Assembly: GCA_946811695.1 (NCBI GenBank) | Contig: OX328124.1 | Span: forward strand, 94,829,535 to 94,893,534 | Direction: 5' to 3' | DNA length: 64,000 nt | From: Gonocerus acuteangulatus | Lineage: Eukaryota > Arthropoda > Insecta > Hemiptera > Coreidae | Position numbers and translations under genes: made by a program | Shown here: positions 44,240 to 57,400 of the stretch, in pieces | Layout of the letters: every line of letters starts with the position of its first letter | How positions within the stretch are numbered: the stretch's first letter is position 1 | Notes under the pieces: model-generated | What the model saw: the letters and a program-made list of their open reading frames with translations, nothing else | Database searches by the model: none | What the model was told of the DNA's origin: nothing

Positions 44240-46555
44240 ATGATTCAAGAAAATTCTTTGACGTTGGCCTACGTCGCTTCGGGCTGTAATAAATCAGCTC
44301 AAATAATGGATTGGAATGTCCATAACTTAATATGTTTTGGTTCTTGTAATTCTGTAGCTATTTATAATGCTGATAGTGAAAAGATTGTTAGTAGTTTGGT
44401 TGGACATTCTGATAAGATAACTTGTGTTAAATGGATCAAAGGCTCATTAGAAGGAAAAAACGAACTTATCTCTGGTTCTGCAGATGGAAAAGTAGTTGTT
44501 TGGCCCATAGATGTAATAAGTGGGCTCAATAATGGATCTACTTTTGACCTGATTGGTCATAAAGAATCAATTTTAAGTGTGGAAGGGATATATCGTGGAC
44601 AATATTCTGATACTCTTGTAGCTACTGCAGCTTCAGATAACACTGTTCACATTTGGTTAAGAAAGCATCAGGAAAATAATTTTTCTTGCTGTAAATTAAT
44701 TAGTAATGGCTTAGGTTTTGCGCTGTGCCTGAACATGACCTTAGTACTCAACAATAACTTGACTCTTCTTGCAGTAGGTACTGACAATCCTGAATTGCTG
44801 TTGTATTCTATTGGTCAAGATGAATCTGAAATCAATTATTTAACAAAAGCCATTGGACATGAAGATTGGATCCGGTCAGTTGACATGGCTGTATTAGAGA
44901 TTGGAGACATTTTAATTGCTACTTCCTCCCAAGATATGATGATAAGGATATCAAAGCTTAGTTTGAAAAGCAATGATGAGCCTAGTGAAGGTTTTTCACT
45001 TAAAAAGGAGGAAGTCCATATTGGTGAATTTATTTATTGCTTATCGCTTGAAACAGTACTCTTTGGCCATGAAGGATGGGTGTACAGTGTTAATTGGTCT
45101 CCAAACTTACAAAGTGAAGGGCTTAGTCTCCTAAGTGCTTCTTTTGACAGGACTCTTATTATCTGGAAACCATGTCCTGATTCCGGGGTTTGGCTTGAAG
45201 AAGCAAGAATGGGAGAGATGGGTGGAGATAATACCTTAGGTTACTATGGGGCGAAATTCAGTCCTGATAGTACCACTGTACTTGCTCATTCATACCAAGG
45301 AAGCTTTCATTTATGGCGAAAGAAGGATAGTAAGTGGGAAGCAGATTACGTTGTTGGTGGCCATAGTGATGCTGTGATGGATATTTCATGGGAAAAGGAA
45401 GGTCGATATATTTTATCAGTCTGTTCTGATAAAACTACGAGACTTCATACTCCCTGCTTAAAAGGTACTTCATTAGATCATAGGCCATGGTGTGAACTGT
45501 CTCGTCCACAAATCCATGGTCATGCCTTGTATTCAATTGCAGCTTTGCCTAATTTAGGATTTGCTTCCTGTTCAGAAGAAAAGGTGGTGAGAGTTTTTTC
45601 CCCCTCATATAGTGTATTAAAACTTCTAAATTATTTTTGTGATTCTATTTTTGAAAAAGAAGAAGGAAATTGGAATTCTTCCTTACCATCAAGTGCATCT
45701 ATTACTGCTTTAGGTTTATCTAACAAAGCAACTTTTGAAAATGACGAAAAGAATGAACATGTCAGCGAAGCCATTGGCATTATTCCAAATGAAGACTATC
45801 TAGCACAAACCACTCTATGGCCTGAAATTATGAAACTTTATGGACATGGTAATGATGTATTCTGCCTTGCTGCTTCAAATGATGGTAACATTTTGGCTTC
45901 AGCTTCGAAAGCATCTTCTTCCGATCAAGCAAAAATTATTTTGTGGGATACTAAGACGTGGAACATACTAAGTAAACTGGAAGGTCATCAATTGACTGTA
46001 ACTCAAATGTCGTTTTCTCCTGACGATACTTTCCTACTATCTGTTTCAAGGGATAGAAAATGGTGCCTTTTTACGAAAGATGAAAATAGTGTATATTCCC
46101 TAAGCTGTATAGCGCAGAAAGGGAAAATCTCACATTCTCGCATAATATGGTCATGTGCTTGGTCACATGATAGTTCATACTTCGTTACAGGGTCCAGAGA
46201 TTGCAAGGTAATTGTTTGGGATAAAGAAAAGCCAGTTGCAAACATGACATCAGAGCAAGGATCTGTTACTGCTGTAAGTTTTGGACCTACTTATATTGAC
46301 ATTAAGAAGTACATTTTGGCGATAGGCCACGATTCTGGCTCCATACAAATCTTTAAATGGTCATTAAATGAATGGGCATTACTTCATTCCGTGGCTCCAG
46401 GCATCGGTCACCATCTCACAGTCCAGAAACTTCAATTTCGTCCTCGTACTGGTAGAACAGAAGATACAGAAATTAACGAGTCTATTTTACAGCTGGCTTC
46501 TTGCTCAGCAGACCATTCTGTTCGGGTATTTGATATTAAGATTGATAAAGTATAG
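44240..46555 (+). CDS. Elp2: Elongator complex protein 2
   Basis: A complete intronless frame of 771 residues, close to the family length (human about 826). Elp2 is the double WD40 propeller subunit of Elongator, which with Elp1 and the catalytic Elp3 modifies wobble uridines (cm5U) of cytoplasmic tRNAs. WD-type repeats run through the whole protein: GHSDKITCVKW (about 55), GHKESILSVEG (about 106), GHEDWIRSVD (206-215), GHEGWVYSVNW (276-286), GHSDAVMDISW (about 375), GHGNDVFCLA (about 537) and SWSHDSSYFVTGSRD-like repeats near 635-650. Family signatures include SGVWLEEARMGEMGG, RPQIHGHALYSIA, ALGLSNKATF and QTTLWPEIMKLYGHG. The initiator Met is followed by the first propeller strand, as in other Elp2 proteins. 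No clear promoter element seen; AATAAA lies near 46886. Minus-strand ORFs inside are shadows. Confidence 0.97.
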   Translation: MIQENSLTLAYVASGCNKSAQIMDWNVHNLICFGSCNSVAIYNADSEKIVSSLVGHSDKITCVKWIKGSLEGKNELISGSADGKVVVWPIDVISGLNNGSTFDLIGHKESILSVEGIYRGQYSDTLVATAASDNTVHIWLRKHQENNFSCCKLISNGLGFALCLNMTLVLNNNLTLLAVGTDNPELLLYSIGQDESEINYLTKAIGHEDWIRSVDMAVLEIGDILIATSSQDMMIRISKLSLKSNDEPSEGFSLKKEEVHIGEFIYCLSLETVLFGHEGWVYSVNWSPNLQSEGLSLLSASFDRTLIIWKPCPDSGVWLEEARMGEMGGDNTLGYYGAKFSPDSTTVLAHSYQGSFHLWRKKDSKWEADYVVGGHSDAVMDISWEKEGRYILSVCSDKTTRLHTPCLKGTSLDHRPWCELSRPQIHGHALYSIAALPNLGFASCSEEKVVRVFSPSYSVLKLLNYFCDSIFEKEEGNWNSSLPSSASITALGLSNKATFENDEKNEHVSEAIGIIPNEDYLAQTTLWPEIMKLYGHGNDVFCLAASNDGNILASASKASSSDQAKIILWDTKTWNILSKLEGHQLTVTQMSFSPDDTFLLSVSRDRKWCLFTKDENSVYSLSCIAQKGKISHSRIIWSCAWSHDSSYFVTGSRDCKVIVWDKEKPVANMTSEQGSVTAVSFGPTYIDIKKYILAIGHDSGSIQIFKWSLNEWALLHSVAPGIGHHLTVQKLQFRPRTGRTEDTEINESILQLASCSADHSVRVFDIKIDKV

Positions 46556-46559
46556 AAAC

Positions 46560-47588
46560 TGCTGTAATATATGTTAATTTTTCATAAATTTTTGTTTAAA
46601 ATTTGTTTTAAATATGTGTATATAAATTTGTATTTTGTTATGTATATATTATATGTAATATATTTTTAAGAAGGTATTCAAATATTTTTTTATAATACAA
46701 ATTATATAAATCTTATTACGAGCATTAATTATTAGTTTTACCTAATTTCTAGACTACTTTTTCTAGTGAAAAAAGGGTAATCCACCCTCTAAGGATATCA
46801 TTCTTGTTTGAATGGAGTGCTAATCATCATGTGTCAATCTTTCTTTCCTTGGTGAGGGTCTCGAGAGAACATATTCTAGATAAATTAAATAAACACTGCA
46901 TTTTCAAAATTTGATTTAATCTTTAATTGGGCTTCCTCAGAACGGTCGTGAATAATGTGTATATTCATTAAAAGATTGTTTGTGCTAGAACAGCGCTACG
47001 GCCTTGAGTACCAATGCCTTTTTAATTTTTTATTGTGAACCCATCAATTTTCATTCAACATTTAATTTTTTTCGGCTTATTTAAGTATATAATATCTATT
47101 TAAAAAATAATGAGAATTTTGTAAAATTACTATAATTTTTTCTGTTCTAGAAAGATAAAATTACAATTTTACATCTTCAGAATTTAATATTTTTTTTTAG
47201 ATATTTTTATCCCTCTAACCTACCCGTATTCAGAACTTAAAATGTACATATGAATAGGGTTCAACCACTATTGGGTCATTTGTGCCTCTTGGACCGACCA
47301 AGATCATTCAACCATCTTGGCCTTTAAACAACAAAGGAGAAAAAAAAAGACTAGGGTTTAAGGACGAAGAAGGTCTAAGGTTACCATCGTCCTCAGAACT
47401 TAAAACTCCTGGTCAATTTTTCTTCGGAAAGACTATTTCCACATAAGGTTCAAATGTTATAAAGCAAAAAAAAACTAAAATTTTCTGTATTTCCCCTGTT
47501 TTTAATTCATTGAGAGGAGGAATAATGCTGAGATTAGCAGCCACAAGGCATGCTCTAGGGTCCTATCAAATAAAACATTATTCCCTAA
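46560..47588. other. Elp2 3' flank, no gene recognised
   Basis: A block GGGTTTAAGGACGAAGAA with AGGTTA at about 47354 recurs at about 36552, so it is a dispersed repeat fragment. Otherwise nothing recognised. Confidence 0.4.
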
Positions 47589-47776
47589 TTTTTTTTTTTT
47601 TTTTTTTTACGGTGTATCTACAACTTGGCCATTAGCGCCAGGCTATCTACAGGATGCCAGCTTTTATAATGCCAACAGCAGGTGGTCGTCGTTCACCCAT
47701 TCAGGTACTGGCCACGCCCAAACTTCGGGGATCTACGGAACCGGTGTATTCAACGTGGCTATGGCCGTTGGCCAAT
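47589..47776 (-). mobile_element. 5S rRNA-derived SINE, copy 3
   Basis: Minus strand: GGCCAACGGCCATAGCCACG, a degraded 5S middle with a short deletion (CCGAAGTT then GGGCGTGGCCAGTACC), GTTGTAGATACACCGT and a poly(A) tail (T tract 47589-47608). More diverged than copies 1 and 2. Confidence 0.85.
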
Positions 47777-48074
47777 TTCAAATTTCATTGTTATGTCAAT
47801 TACTACGATTAATGCCCAGAATTTTAATTTTAACGTATATTAAAATATAACTAAATATGAAATTATGAATCAAAACATTAAATTTACAAATATTGCGACA
47901 ACAGAACTTCCTCTCCTATAATATTTTCAATGCCAGAAGCATCATACTTTAATAGCCAATTATAATTGCTAAGTTAGGCAGTTAAAAAAAACTGTATGTT
48001 TTCCACATTGCTTGAATGTTATTACCAAAAATAGGACACCCTAAAATTAAATTACAATATATAAAGAGCATCTA

Positions 48075-48078
<4 letters not shown>

Positions 48079-48157
<79 letters not shown>
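48079..48157. repeat. AT microsatellite
   Basis: Uninterrupted (AT)n, about 39 units, about 280 bp downstream of the CFAP300 stop. Confidence 0.95.
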
Positions 48158-48160
<3 letters not shown>

Positions 48161-48438
48161 TATCATTTTTAATAAAATCAATTAAGTTTTAAGACATTTT
48201 TTCGAACATTCAAGGAAGTAACCTTAATATAAAAAAAAGGGAGAAAGAAGAACAGTTTTAGAATAAGAGAAAGTAAATAACATTTATTAATGCAATTTTT
48301 TTTTAATTACAATCTCTTTCATCAGTTATCAATAGAACTGTAATTATGATTATATTAATTATTTTAATCATATATCACTTTTCTAAGAATTTTTCTAATA
48401 ATTTGTTTAGCCAGTTTTAAAATATTTGCTTTAGGGAG

Positions 48439-51400
48439 TTAGGTTGAGAAGACTGTTCCATATTGGTGGGTTAATGCTGCAACAGATCTTTTAAATGGAT
48501 CAATTATTAGATAAATAAAGTTTTGACAATGTTTTGGTTCTGCGGGAAGAAGCGGCTCTCCATCATCATCGTACGCAACAGCTTTCAAAACCACTGACCT
48601 GATTCTTATATCTGTTGCTCCAGTATCTCTTTCAACACTAAAACATTTTACCATTATGAAAAGTAATAATTAAGTAAAAATGTTGACTCAAGTATTTTAG
48701 GTGCTAATAATCGTAAATAGTTATTAACAAGAAATCATTGACTACAATCACGAATAAAAATAATGATTGCAACTAAAAAAGAAAACTGAATTTTAATAGC
48801 GAATTTGATAGAAATATGCTTTCTTACCTCATTAACTCCTTATAAAAGGCTTTTGTGATATCTAAATAGGGGTCAATTATGTCTTCTTGTTGGCACCACT
48901 GACCTCCAATGCAAAAATGCATGAACAGCTTGAACAAAAATTCATTTCTTTCCGATTTTGTATACAAATTATAGTTCTTATTGTTTTCATCTAACAGCAT
49001 CTAAAAGGAACCAATACTATGCAAAGGTTCTTTTCTAAAAGATCTAACTAAAATATAGCGAGGAACTATGTGCCTGTTTTATTACAGAAGAAAATTCATT
49101 ATAATAGCATTGTCACGGCTCCTACAGAAGATGATCATTAAATTTGACTGTTTCACATAACAAAAAATTCAGATTATTTAAAACCAGGAGGTGTGCAACA
49201 TACTTACAGCTCGCAAGTGATCTTCAATATAAATTCCATTAATACACTCCTCCATACATTGAATTATAATTCCTTTATCTCGAACAACTTGGTTTTTAGG
49301 ATCAAGTACCCTGTCAAAAAATGCCATTGATGTTACAGTTGCAGGAATTAATTCATACTCAACTTTAGCAGCTGCAGATCCTAAAAAAGTACATTTAAAT
49401 TTAATGAATAAATTACTCTTAAAATCATCATTTTTCAATGGATTTGTTTTCCCATGTGTTTTAGTAGTTTAAAATCAATTATAAATAGGACAACGTTTAG
49501 TTTTCCCAAGAATTTTAGCAGGTTTATATTATTACTTAATTATGTGCAGATTTGGATAATATATAATAGAAATATTTTGTGCCTTTATCTCGATCCTCAT
49601 CTTGGGGCCGCCCATCATGATTAATTTAATGAATTTGTTTTGGAAACTTTTGAAGAGCTTAAGAAAACAAAATAAGGCTTTACTTACTCATATAATGAAA
49701 AAAAAAATGTTTATTAAAATATCTTTCCTTGAGTTAACAAAGTTGGCAATATGTATAAATGAATTGTATATATTGGACTACCAGGCTTCCTCAATCCAGC
49801 ATGATTTATAAAGTTGTCCCATAAAAGATGACCCTGAGAATAATAAAAGGCTAATCTTTGGAATCTTGCCAAAATTACTACTGAAGTTAGGGTAATTCTT
49901 ATGAACATATGTACACTAAAGACACATAAGAATTTTAGATTCTAGACCGTTGAAAAATTAAAGTGTTTATTAGCTTGTGATATACACATCAATTTTTTAG
50001 ACTACTACTTTTCTTGCTATTTCTTATCTTAGATTGGTACATTTCTTCAAACAGTCTCAACTGAAAAACCCAAAATTTTGATAATTAAACTCATCATATC
50101 GTCTTTGGTTATTGAGAAAATAGAATTTTATTTATGGATCCTCAACAATATTGGAAGGTCTGGAAATTTTGTTCGTAACATTCGTTTTCATTCAGACAGA
50201 GCTGTAATAGTTGCGAAATTTGAAAAAGAAAATGTATTTATTATTATTATTATTTATGATATGTACTTTTAATAACAATGAACAACCACAAAATATGTTG
50301 CCTACCATTGCAGAATAGACATAGCCTGTGGCATAATTAGGAGCTTACAGTTACTTTATCTCCTACAACTCGTTTTTTTTTTGTTTTTTTTTTTTTTTTT
50401 TTTTTTTTTAATTAAGTAATATATTAAAGTTACAAATGTAAAGAGAACAATTTTTAATGAACATATGCCTGGCTAGAAAACCCGTCCAAAAATTCTTAGT
50501 TAATAATAAATATGTTGGACGATTAAAGCAGTAGGTTGTTCGCCTTAAATTCCTTCCATTACATTCCATTAGATAATAACAAATGGGCGTTAAAATTTAA
50601 ATAAATAAATGAACATATTCAACAAGTACTAATATATGTTTGCCTTATTTCATGAAAAATGCAAGGTTTTTATTTATATATTACAAGAAAATATTTAGAA
50701 TAAAAATAACATTAATTTAATTTAATTTTTACCATAAACCATTCAAATACAAGCAGCTTTCCAGAAAAAAAATTGATGCTTTAAAGTTAGCATCCTGTTT
50801 TAGCGGAGTCAATTCTAATTGACTTGCTAGGCATAATAAGCCAACACATATATAGGAATTGATGAAAATCATTCCTTTTATTGTTTCTTGTCATTTCATT
50901 TTAAAAGAATATACTTATTTTTTATTACTCCTGAAGAAAAAAAAATGGTGTTCCTGAAATGTGATTTCTTTTGAAGAAATGTTTTCAGCACATTATAACG
51001 AACAGAACTGAAATTTGACACATCAATCAGAAATCAATACCAGAATAGGAGGATCAGCATGCTGTATTGCCAGCAACCCAACAAAGTTGGGCAGCCTACT
51101 TTATTAATGAATTCATTTTAATAAAGTTTTCTTCTTCTTCTAAATAAGATAAAAATAATATTTGAGATGAATTACCTTGTGCTTTATAAAGCTGATAGTA
51201 CCCATTCTGGATGGTATGCCATGGGAGTATTTAAGGGGAGGCTGTAGTCCCCCCCCCCCCGAAATTTTGTTTTGGTGAGAAAATTTTATGCAAAAAAAAC
51301 CTATAACAACGAAAAATGTAGTTTACATTTACCCATGTCTACTAGGTGTCCATAGGACCATAAAACTCACCATTTTACACTAAAATATTTAAAATTTTCC

Positions 51401-54400
51401 CATATCCCAAATGCCTAGGTACTCACAGACACCCCCCCCCCCCGAAATTATTTTCTATATACGCTAGTATGGTATCCCACGAAGTTAGTCCAGAGGAGAG
51501 ACAAAACCTTACATACATTTTGTCTGTAAACGTTCTCCTCAAGAATCCCAACCACTGGGAAACGGTAAGTAAGAAGGTTGAGTCAGAGAGGTCAAGAGCG
51601 ACAGACCTACCTGATGACTGTTTCATAGGCTAGGAACTCACGGAGCGGGCGTGGGGATTGGAGAAAAAGTACATGGGCGTCAATGAGGAAGCACGCACAT
51701 TCCGGGAGATTAAAACGCCTAGATGTATTCTCTACAGCCTGCCCGTGCTGTCATGGGCGTATATAAGGGGGCTGCAGCCCCCCCCCCCCGAAATCGGTAG
51801 AAATGTATCATAAAAACCTTAAAAATAAATTAAATAAGATCACTTAGTTCAGAAAAAATAGTTTTTATTGGGTGTAATAGCGTTTTAATTGGCTAACTAT
51901 TCCAAGTTCTAGATTGTTAGTATTCCATACTCCCCAAATATTCTCAGCCCCCCCGAAATTCTCCCAGCCCCTCTCGAAAATTTTTTCTATATACGCTCAT
52001 GCGTGCTGTAGAAGAATCATTGCTGTCAATGAAACAGACATCGAATTATAATATTAAAACACATATATTAACCTAACTGTTTTAAAATTACAGTTCTTTG
52101 GGAACTGCGCACAACGTCTGTGTCCTCCCCACTCCTGTCTAGTACTACCCTCTGCCTACTTAGTTTCTTTTACTTTGTATAAAATTTGAAATGGGATTTA
52201 AGTGTGTTATAATTCTGTACACAAGTAAAAAGCTCTTTATTTGAGGAGTAGAAACAATTATTTAAGCTTACAAATTACCTTCAAATTTTAATCATGTTTT
52301 GTCATTGTAATACGAGAGATTCGGATTAATTTGTCGAAAACATTATATAATAATAAATTTGAAAATCAGTCACTACATATTATAGAGTGTCTTACTGCAT
52401 ATTATAGACTGGCTTAGATAAGTCTAAAAAACATGGCCCGAGCGTTTGTCCGTCCGGGCGGGCAATATTATTATATAAGGTCTGGGCGCCCCCCCCCCAC
52501 TTTTAGCAGTGTTTCTCTCCTGAATAACTTGTACTGCCAGTTGTCGTCCTGATATGACACTATTTGGTATAAAAATACTTAGTGTGATTTGAAAGAACAA
52601 GTTCGTTAACCAGCTGAATCTGTCTGGCGGAGAATGATTTCCTAGGCGAAATTCATGCAAAAAAAAATTCGTAACGCTTACGCTTTGGCGTTTCTAGGTT
52701 TCCAGGTGCAGGATTTATAAGTATTTGGCGTGAAGAATCTAATCAAACTATTTCCAATACAACATATATATAATTTACGAGGAAAATGTAATTAACTAGA
52801 TTTCCTTGGGCTTTTCGTATATAATCTTCTACATCCCGAAAAGGATAAAAGCGCAGAAAGCATCTATTCTAAAGCTTATTAAATTTCTTACGAATACTGG
52901 GTTCTACGTTAGTTCTGATAGAGCTATTTCATTCGGTCACATCGGTGCTTAATTAAATGTAATAATTTCCGCTAAAGGTACAGTTAGTTTCCTCTAGTGG
53001 CGCCTAAGAGTTTGCTTCGCTTTGAGATTCCATTTCCGTTGATATTCAATATTCATTCCTCTTTGCATCCTGTTGGGCATTGGACCTCTTTGTAGTGAAC
53101 ATGTCCAATCCTTTAGTCCTTCCCTAGTGAGTTGTGTTGTAAGTGCTCCTAATATATGAGGTGTTCCATGTGATGGCTTATTTTATTTCTCCCATTTATT
53201 AAATCTACAATTTTAAATGTGTTTACATTTTTGGTACTTACGTACTAGTTGCACCGATCTCGAGAAGTGGCTCCCAGTCAGTGATCCGGATCAGGAAATA
53301 TGGTGACCATTTATGGCACCAAGACAATTTATTAATATCATCAACGAGTTGGATTGACTAGAGTTTCAATATAACATTGAGCGAGCGCAAACGCATAGCA
53401 ATTATGCCATTAACAGAAGTGCTACTGGTTACCTAGGTTATATAACATTATCAATTATGTCAATTGCATAATTGCTATGCGTTTCCGCTCGCTCAAGGTT
53501 ATATCGAAACTCTAGTTAATCCAACTCGTTGGTAATATAGATCACTGGTTTTCGGTAGAAAATGGGCCGATATGCAATTTAGCATTGCTTGAAAAGAGTA
53601 CTTTTTCAGTCGTTGGTAAATCCCAAATACTCATTTTCCTAGCCGAAAGAACAGCACAAAGAAGTAAAACAAGAAACAATAAATATAACTTGTAAAAAGA
53701 CAAACCTAACAGCAAGTGAACACAAAACGATGACTAGAACGGAAGAAAGAACAACCAATGAAATTTCCCGTAGGAATGAACCAACAGAAACGCTTTATTT
53801 GAGTTCTCATTTCATGATCCGGATCACTGAACGAGACCCAATTCTCGAGATCGGTGCAACTAGTACGTAAGTACCACATTTTTTACGAAAGATTAAAACA
53901 AAACATTAACTTTTTCTATTCTAAGCTTTACAAATGACACTAGGGATCAGAATGTCTAGATTCTTCTCCCTAGTGCTATTTGAACGTTTTAAAATGACCT
54001 AATGAGATGATGTAGTTCCTCGGAGTCGGAGTGTATTTGAAAAAATCCAAGATGAATTATCATTTTAGATATAATAATTGGAAGAAGCGGAACAGTCAAT
54101 AAATAAATAATTGAATAATGGGTAATACAATGACTAACATTACATTACATTATTTATTTACATAAATTTTAACGTCCATTATTATCACCTAGGAATTTTG
54201 GGACGGGTTATCTATAGGTTACCACCCTTTTCTAGCCAAGATAGGGCTGATGCCTTTTCTTTTCTCTAATGAAAAGCCACCACCCCATAGTGAGAATCGA
54301 ACCCTCGACATTAGGCACGGAGCGTTAAGTGCTCACGCCTTAACACTCACGACCACCAGGCCTCCTAATATACATTAAAATTTAAAGGTCATTTGCAAAT

Positions 54401-57400
54401 AGCTTAAATAACGGTTTCTACTCCTCAAATAAAACACTTTTCACTTGTATAAAGGGATATAAGTGAAAATCATTGTTATGTGATTGTATATCACTATTTT
54501 AAACGACTTAGTAGACTCACTAGCCAGAGGTTAGAATGGGGAGTAATCGCCTGGGACTGTGTGTGCTGTTTCTTTCACGGGCGTAAATAGAAAATAATTG
54601 GGGGGGGGAGCATTTGGGGGGTTATGGAATACTAACAATCTAGAACTTAGAATAGTTAGCTAACTAAAACCATATGAAGTTTTTTTGTATTTATTAAGAA
54701 GTGTAGTAGGTACCATGTGTAAACATAACGCTGGAAGCAAATTAATTACAAAAGTAATAATTGAACAATTACTCATTACAAAATTAAAAGAGAACTATTC
54801 ATGTTTTTATTTGATTTATGCAGGATATTTTAAGCAAATGGTTCTAGAAACCCGTCTACACTACCCAAATTCTGAGGAAAGTGCTTAGTTATGCAGCTCC
54901 TGCGTGACGGACTTTAACCATACCGCCTGGACTGACCATGAGCTATTTTAGTACTTTCAAAAGGAAAGGGTGCTTCTGAGGTTGCAATCATGAAAGGATT
55001 TTTAAAAAATGTCTTCAAGCTTTCCTATTATGTACCGAAAAAGACCCGCGTTAAAATATAAATGAAATAAAAGGAGTCATTTTATTTCTATCGAAGACCG
55101 TGTTTCTCTGCCAGCAACAAAGTATTTTGATATAAATATCAAACATTCTGTTTCATATGTTCATTCTTTTTATGATTTAATCTGCATAGATCAATCAGGA
55201 TTTGTACTTCATTTGCAGATTAGCTAGATTAAAAACTTTAATGATTCCTAGATATCGTCGATACAAATGCAAAGTAACGAATGTGAAAAAATGCATCTTT
55301 CCTTGTCAATCTTTACTAATTTCTGCTGGCCTTATGTACGGCAAATTCTTGAATCTTAGATCACTCTATTAAAGGGAAAGTATTCCACTATCAAAAGGTC
55401 AAATCTGCCGAATATTTGACTGTCCAAAAAAAAGTTATGAATAAATGCTTTTCCACTCTGAAAAGTGGTAATTTTCACATTCGATACTTTGCTTTTGTAG
55501 CGACGATATTCTCTATATATGTATACGAGTTACATACATAAAATGGTTTGGAAGCAACAGGCTTCAATGCGTTGTAAAGTGTTAGCATAACCAAGGGCGA
55601 ATCTTATAATTAAATTTTTAGATAGCCTCAATGTTTAAATAATGTATTATTTATTTTTTACCGTCCGATATTATTATCTCAGAATTTTAGGACAGGCTAT
55701 ATATAGGTGTCCATCCTTTTCTAGTCAGGGTAGGGATGATGCCGTTTCTTTTTTTCGAAGAAAAGCCACCACCCCTAGTGGGAATCGAATCCACTACCTT
55801 TGGCACTTAGTTTTAAAGAGCTCACGCCTTAACACTCACGGCACCGGGCCTCAAAATAATGTCTTAGAATTAATTAATATTAAAAATTTTAGAAAGTAAT
55901 TAAGCTTAAATATTTCTGTTACCCAAAGAATGCCAAGCACCTCGCTGATATACTTCCAAAGTAGAGAAAACATGTGGATCCTGAAAGAAAGCCTGAAAAT
56001 AGAATTAACAGTTATTAACAGCTAATAATTATTTAAAAAAAAAAAAAAAAAAATCAGTCCCGTAACAGGCCACAAGGGCCCAGAGGGGCAGATACTGTAG
56101 AGGTATCTGATTCTTGACCATACGGCACTCTAGGGAGATAGTGTGGTCAACACTATGCTCCGGCCGCCTGATTTTCCCCTTGGCTGCTTCGACTGCTAGA
56201 GTCATTATCACCCAAGGTACCCATTATTAATTAAATTAATTAAAGGCTGGGTGAGCCTAGGGACGATCGGGGATCCCAAATCCAACCCTCGAACGGCAGC
56301 ACTAGAAGAAAAAATCTTTAGTGCGCGCTCGGGTTTTGAACCTGGTCCTCCAGTTCATTAGTCGAGTGCTCTACCACTGAGCTAACCTCGTCCCCTAATA
56401 ATTATTTATTTGGTAATAATTTCCATTTTTTTTTTATTATTACACGTTTTAGAATATTCCGAAGTAGCGTAACTATTTAGGTAGTGCTATTGAAAAACGT
56501 CTTAGCACTCACGGCCAACGGGTCTCCAGTTAAAAGGTTCAGCTCTTTTAAATTGTTGTTAACTAGTTGATTCAATAATCTATAAAATGTTTAATTGTTT
56601 ATTAAATGATTCTTTGCTCAAATTTAGAAAGTATCGAAATAGGTGAAAGGTCAATAATACTTCACAACACACTTTAACTATATTTATTTCCTTTCAATGG
56701 ACGTTAAAATTTGAATAAATATTTCCTCTCATCTCATGTTTCACAAATTTTTCGCGCCTCTTCAGGGGAATATGTTATAAACACAAAGGCTCATAGCTAC
56801 AACTTTTTTTTTTTTTTTTTTCTGAACCATAGTAACCCTATGGTGGAGCCGTTTATTAGTTAAAGCGTGCCCCATATCTTTTGATATACCGTCGTTTGGG
56901 GTGAGTTCGGACACATTTTCGAGGTTTTCTCGTAATACCAGAAGACAGATTTTTTGTAAAAATCTGGAAAAATGAATGTATGAACCCTTAACCTTCCTCT
57001 ATCGAATAGTGTATTTTGTTTTTTGAAGTTTAAGATTGCTTCCCTTAGCCTCTTTACATCTATAGACACTACTAGGTATGAATGTTACTACTTCACAGTG
57101 GTAAAGAGAACATTCAAATGTTATTTCAAGGGCCACTTTGATAAGTTCAGTCTCAGAGAAATATACCATGGACATATGTTTGCACTTCTCAACTACTTGC
57201 TATGGACATACCATTTCCTGTTTTATTTAAGTGCAAACTTCACGGTCTATAAAAACGCCTTAAAACTCAGCTATGATCCTACAATGGAATATTAATGGAT
57301 TGCAAAAGCATATAGATGACCTGAAGTACCTAGTGAGGTCGAAACATTTCAAAATTCTAACCCTTCAAGAAACACACACAACCCCTGACAAAAGTATTTC

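Noticed and set aside
57023..57295. 90-codon ORF overlapping the LINE ORF2 start as a possible LINE ORF1
   Set aside because: It has no zinc knuckles or other ORF1 features and overlaps the flanking TIR-element sequence; probably chance.
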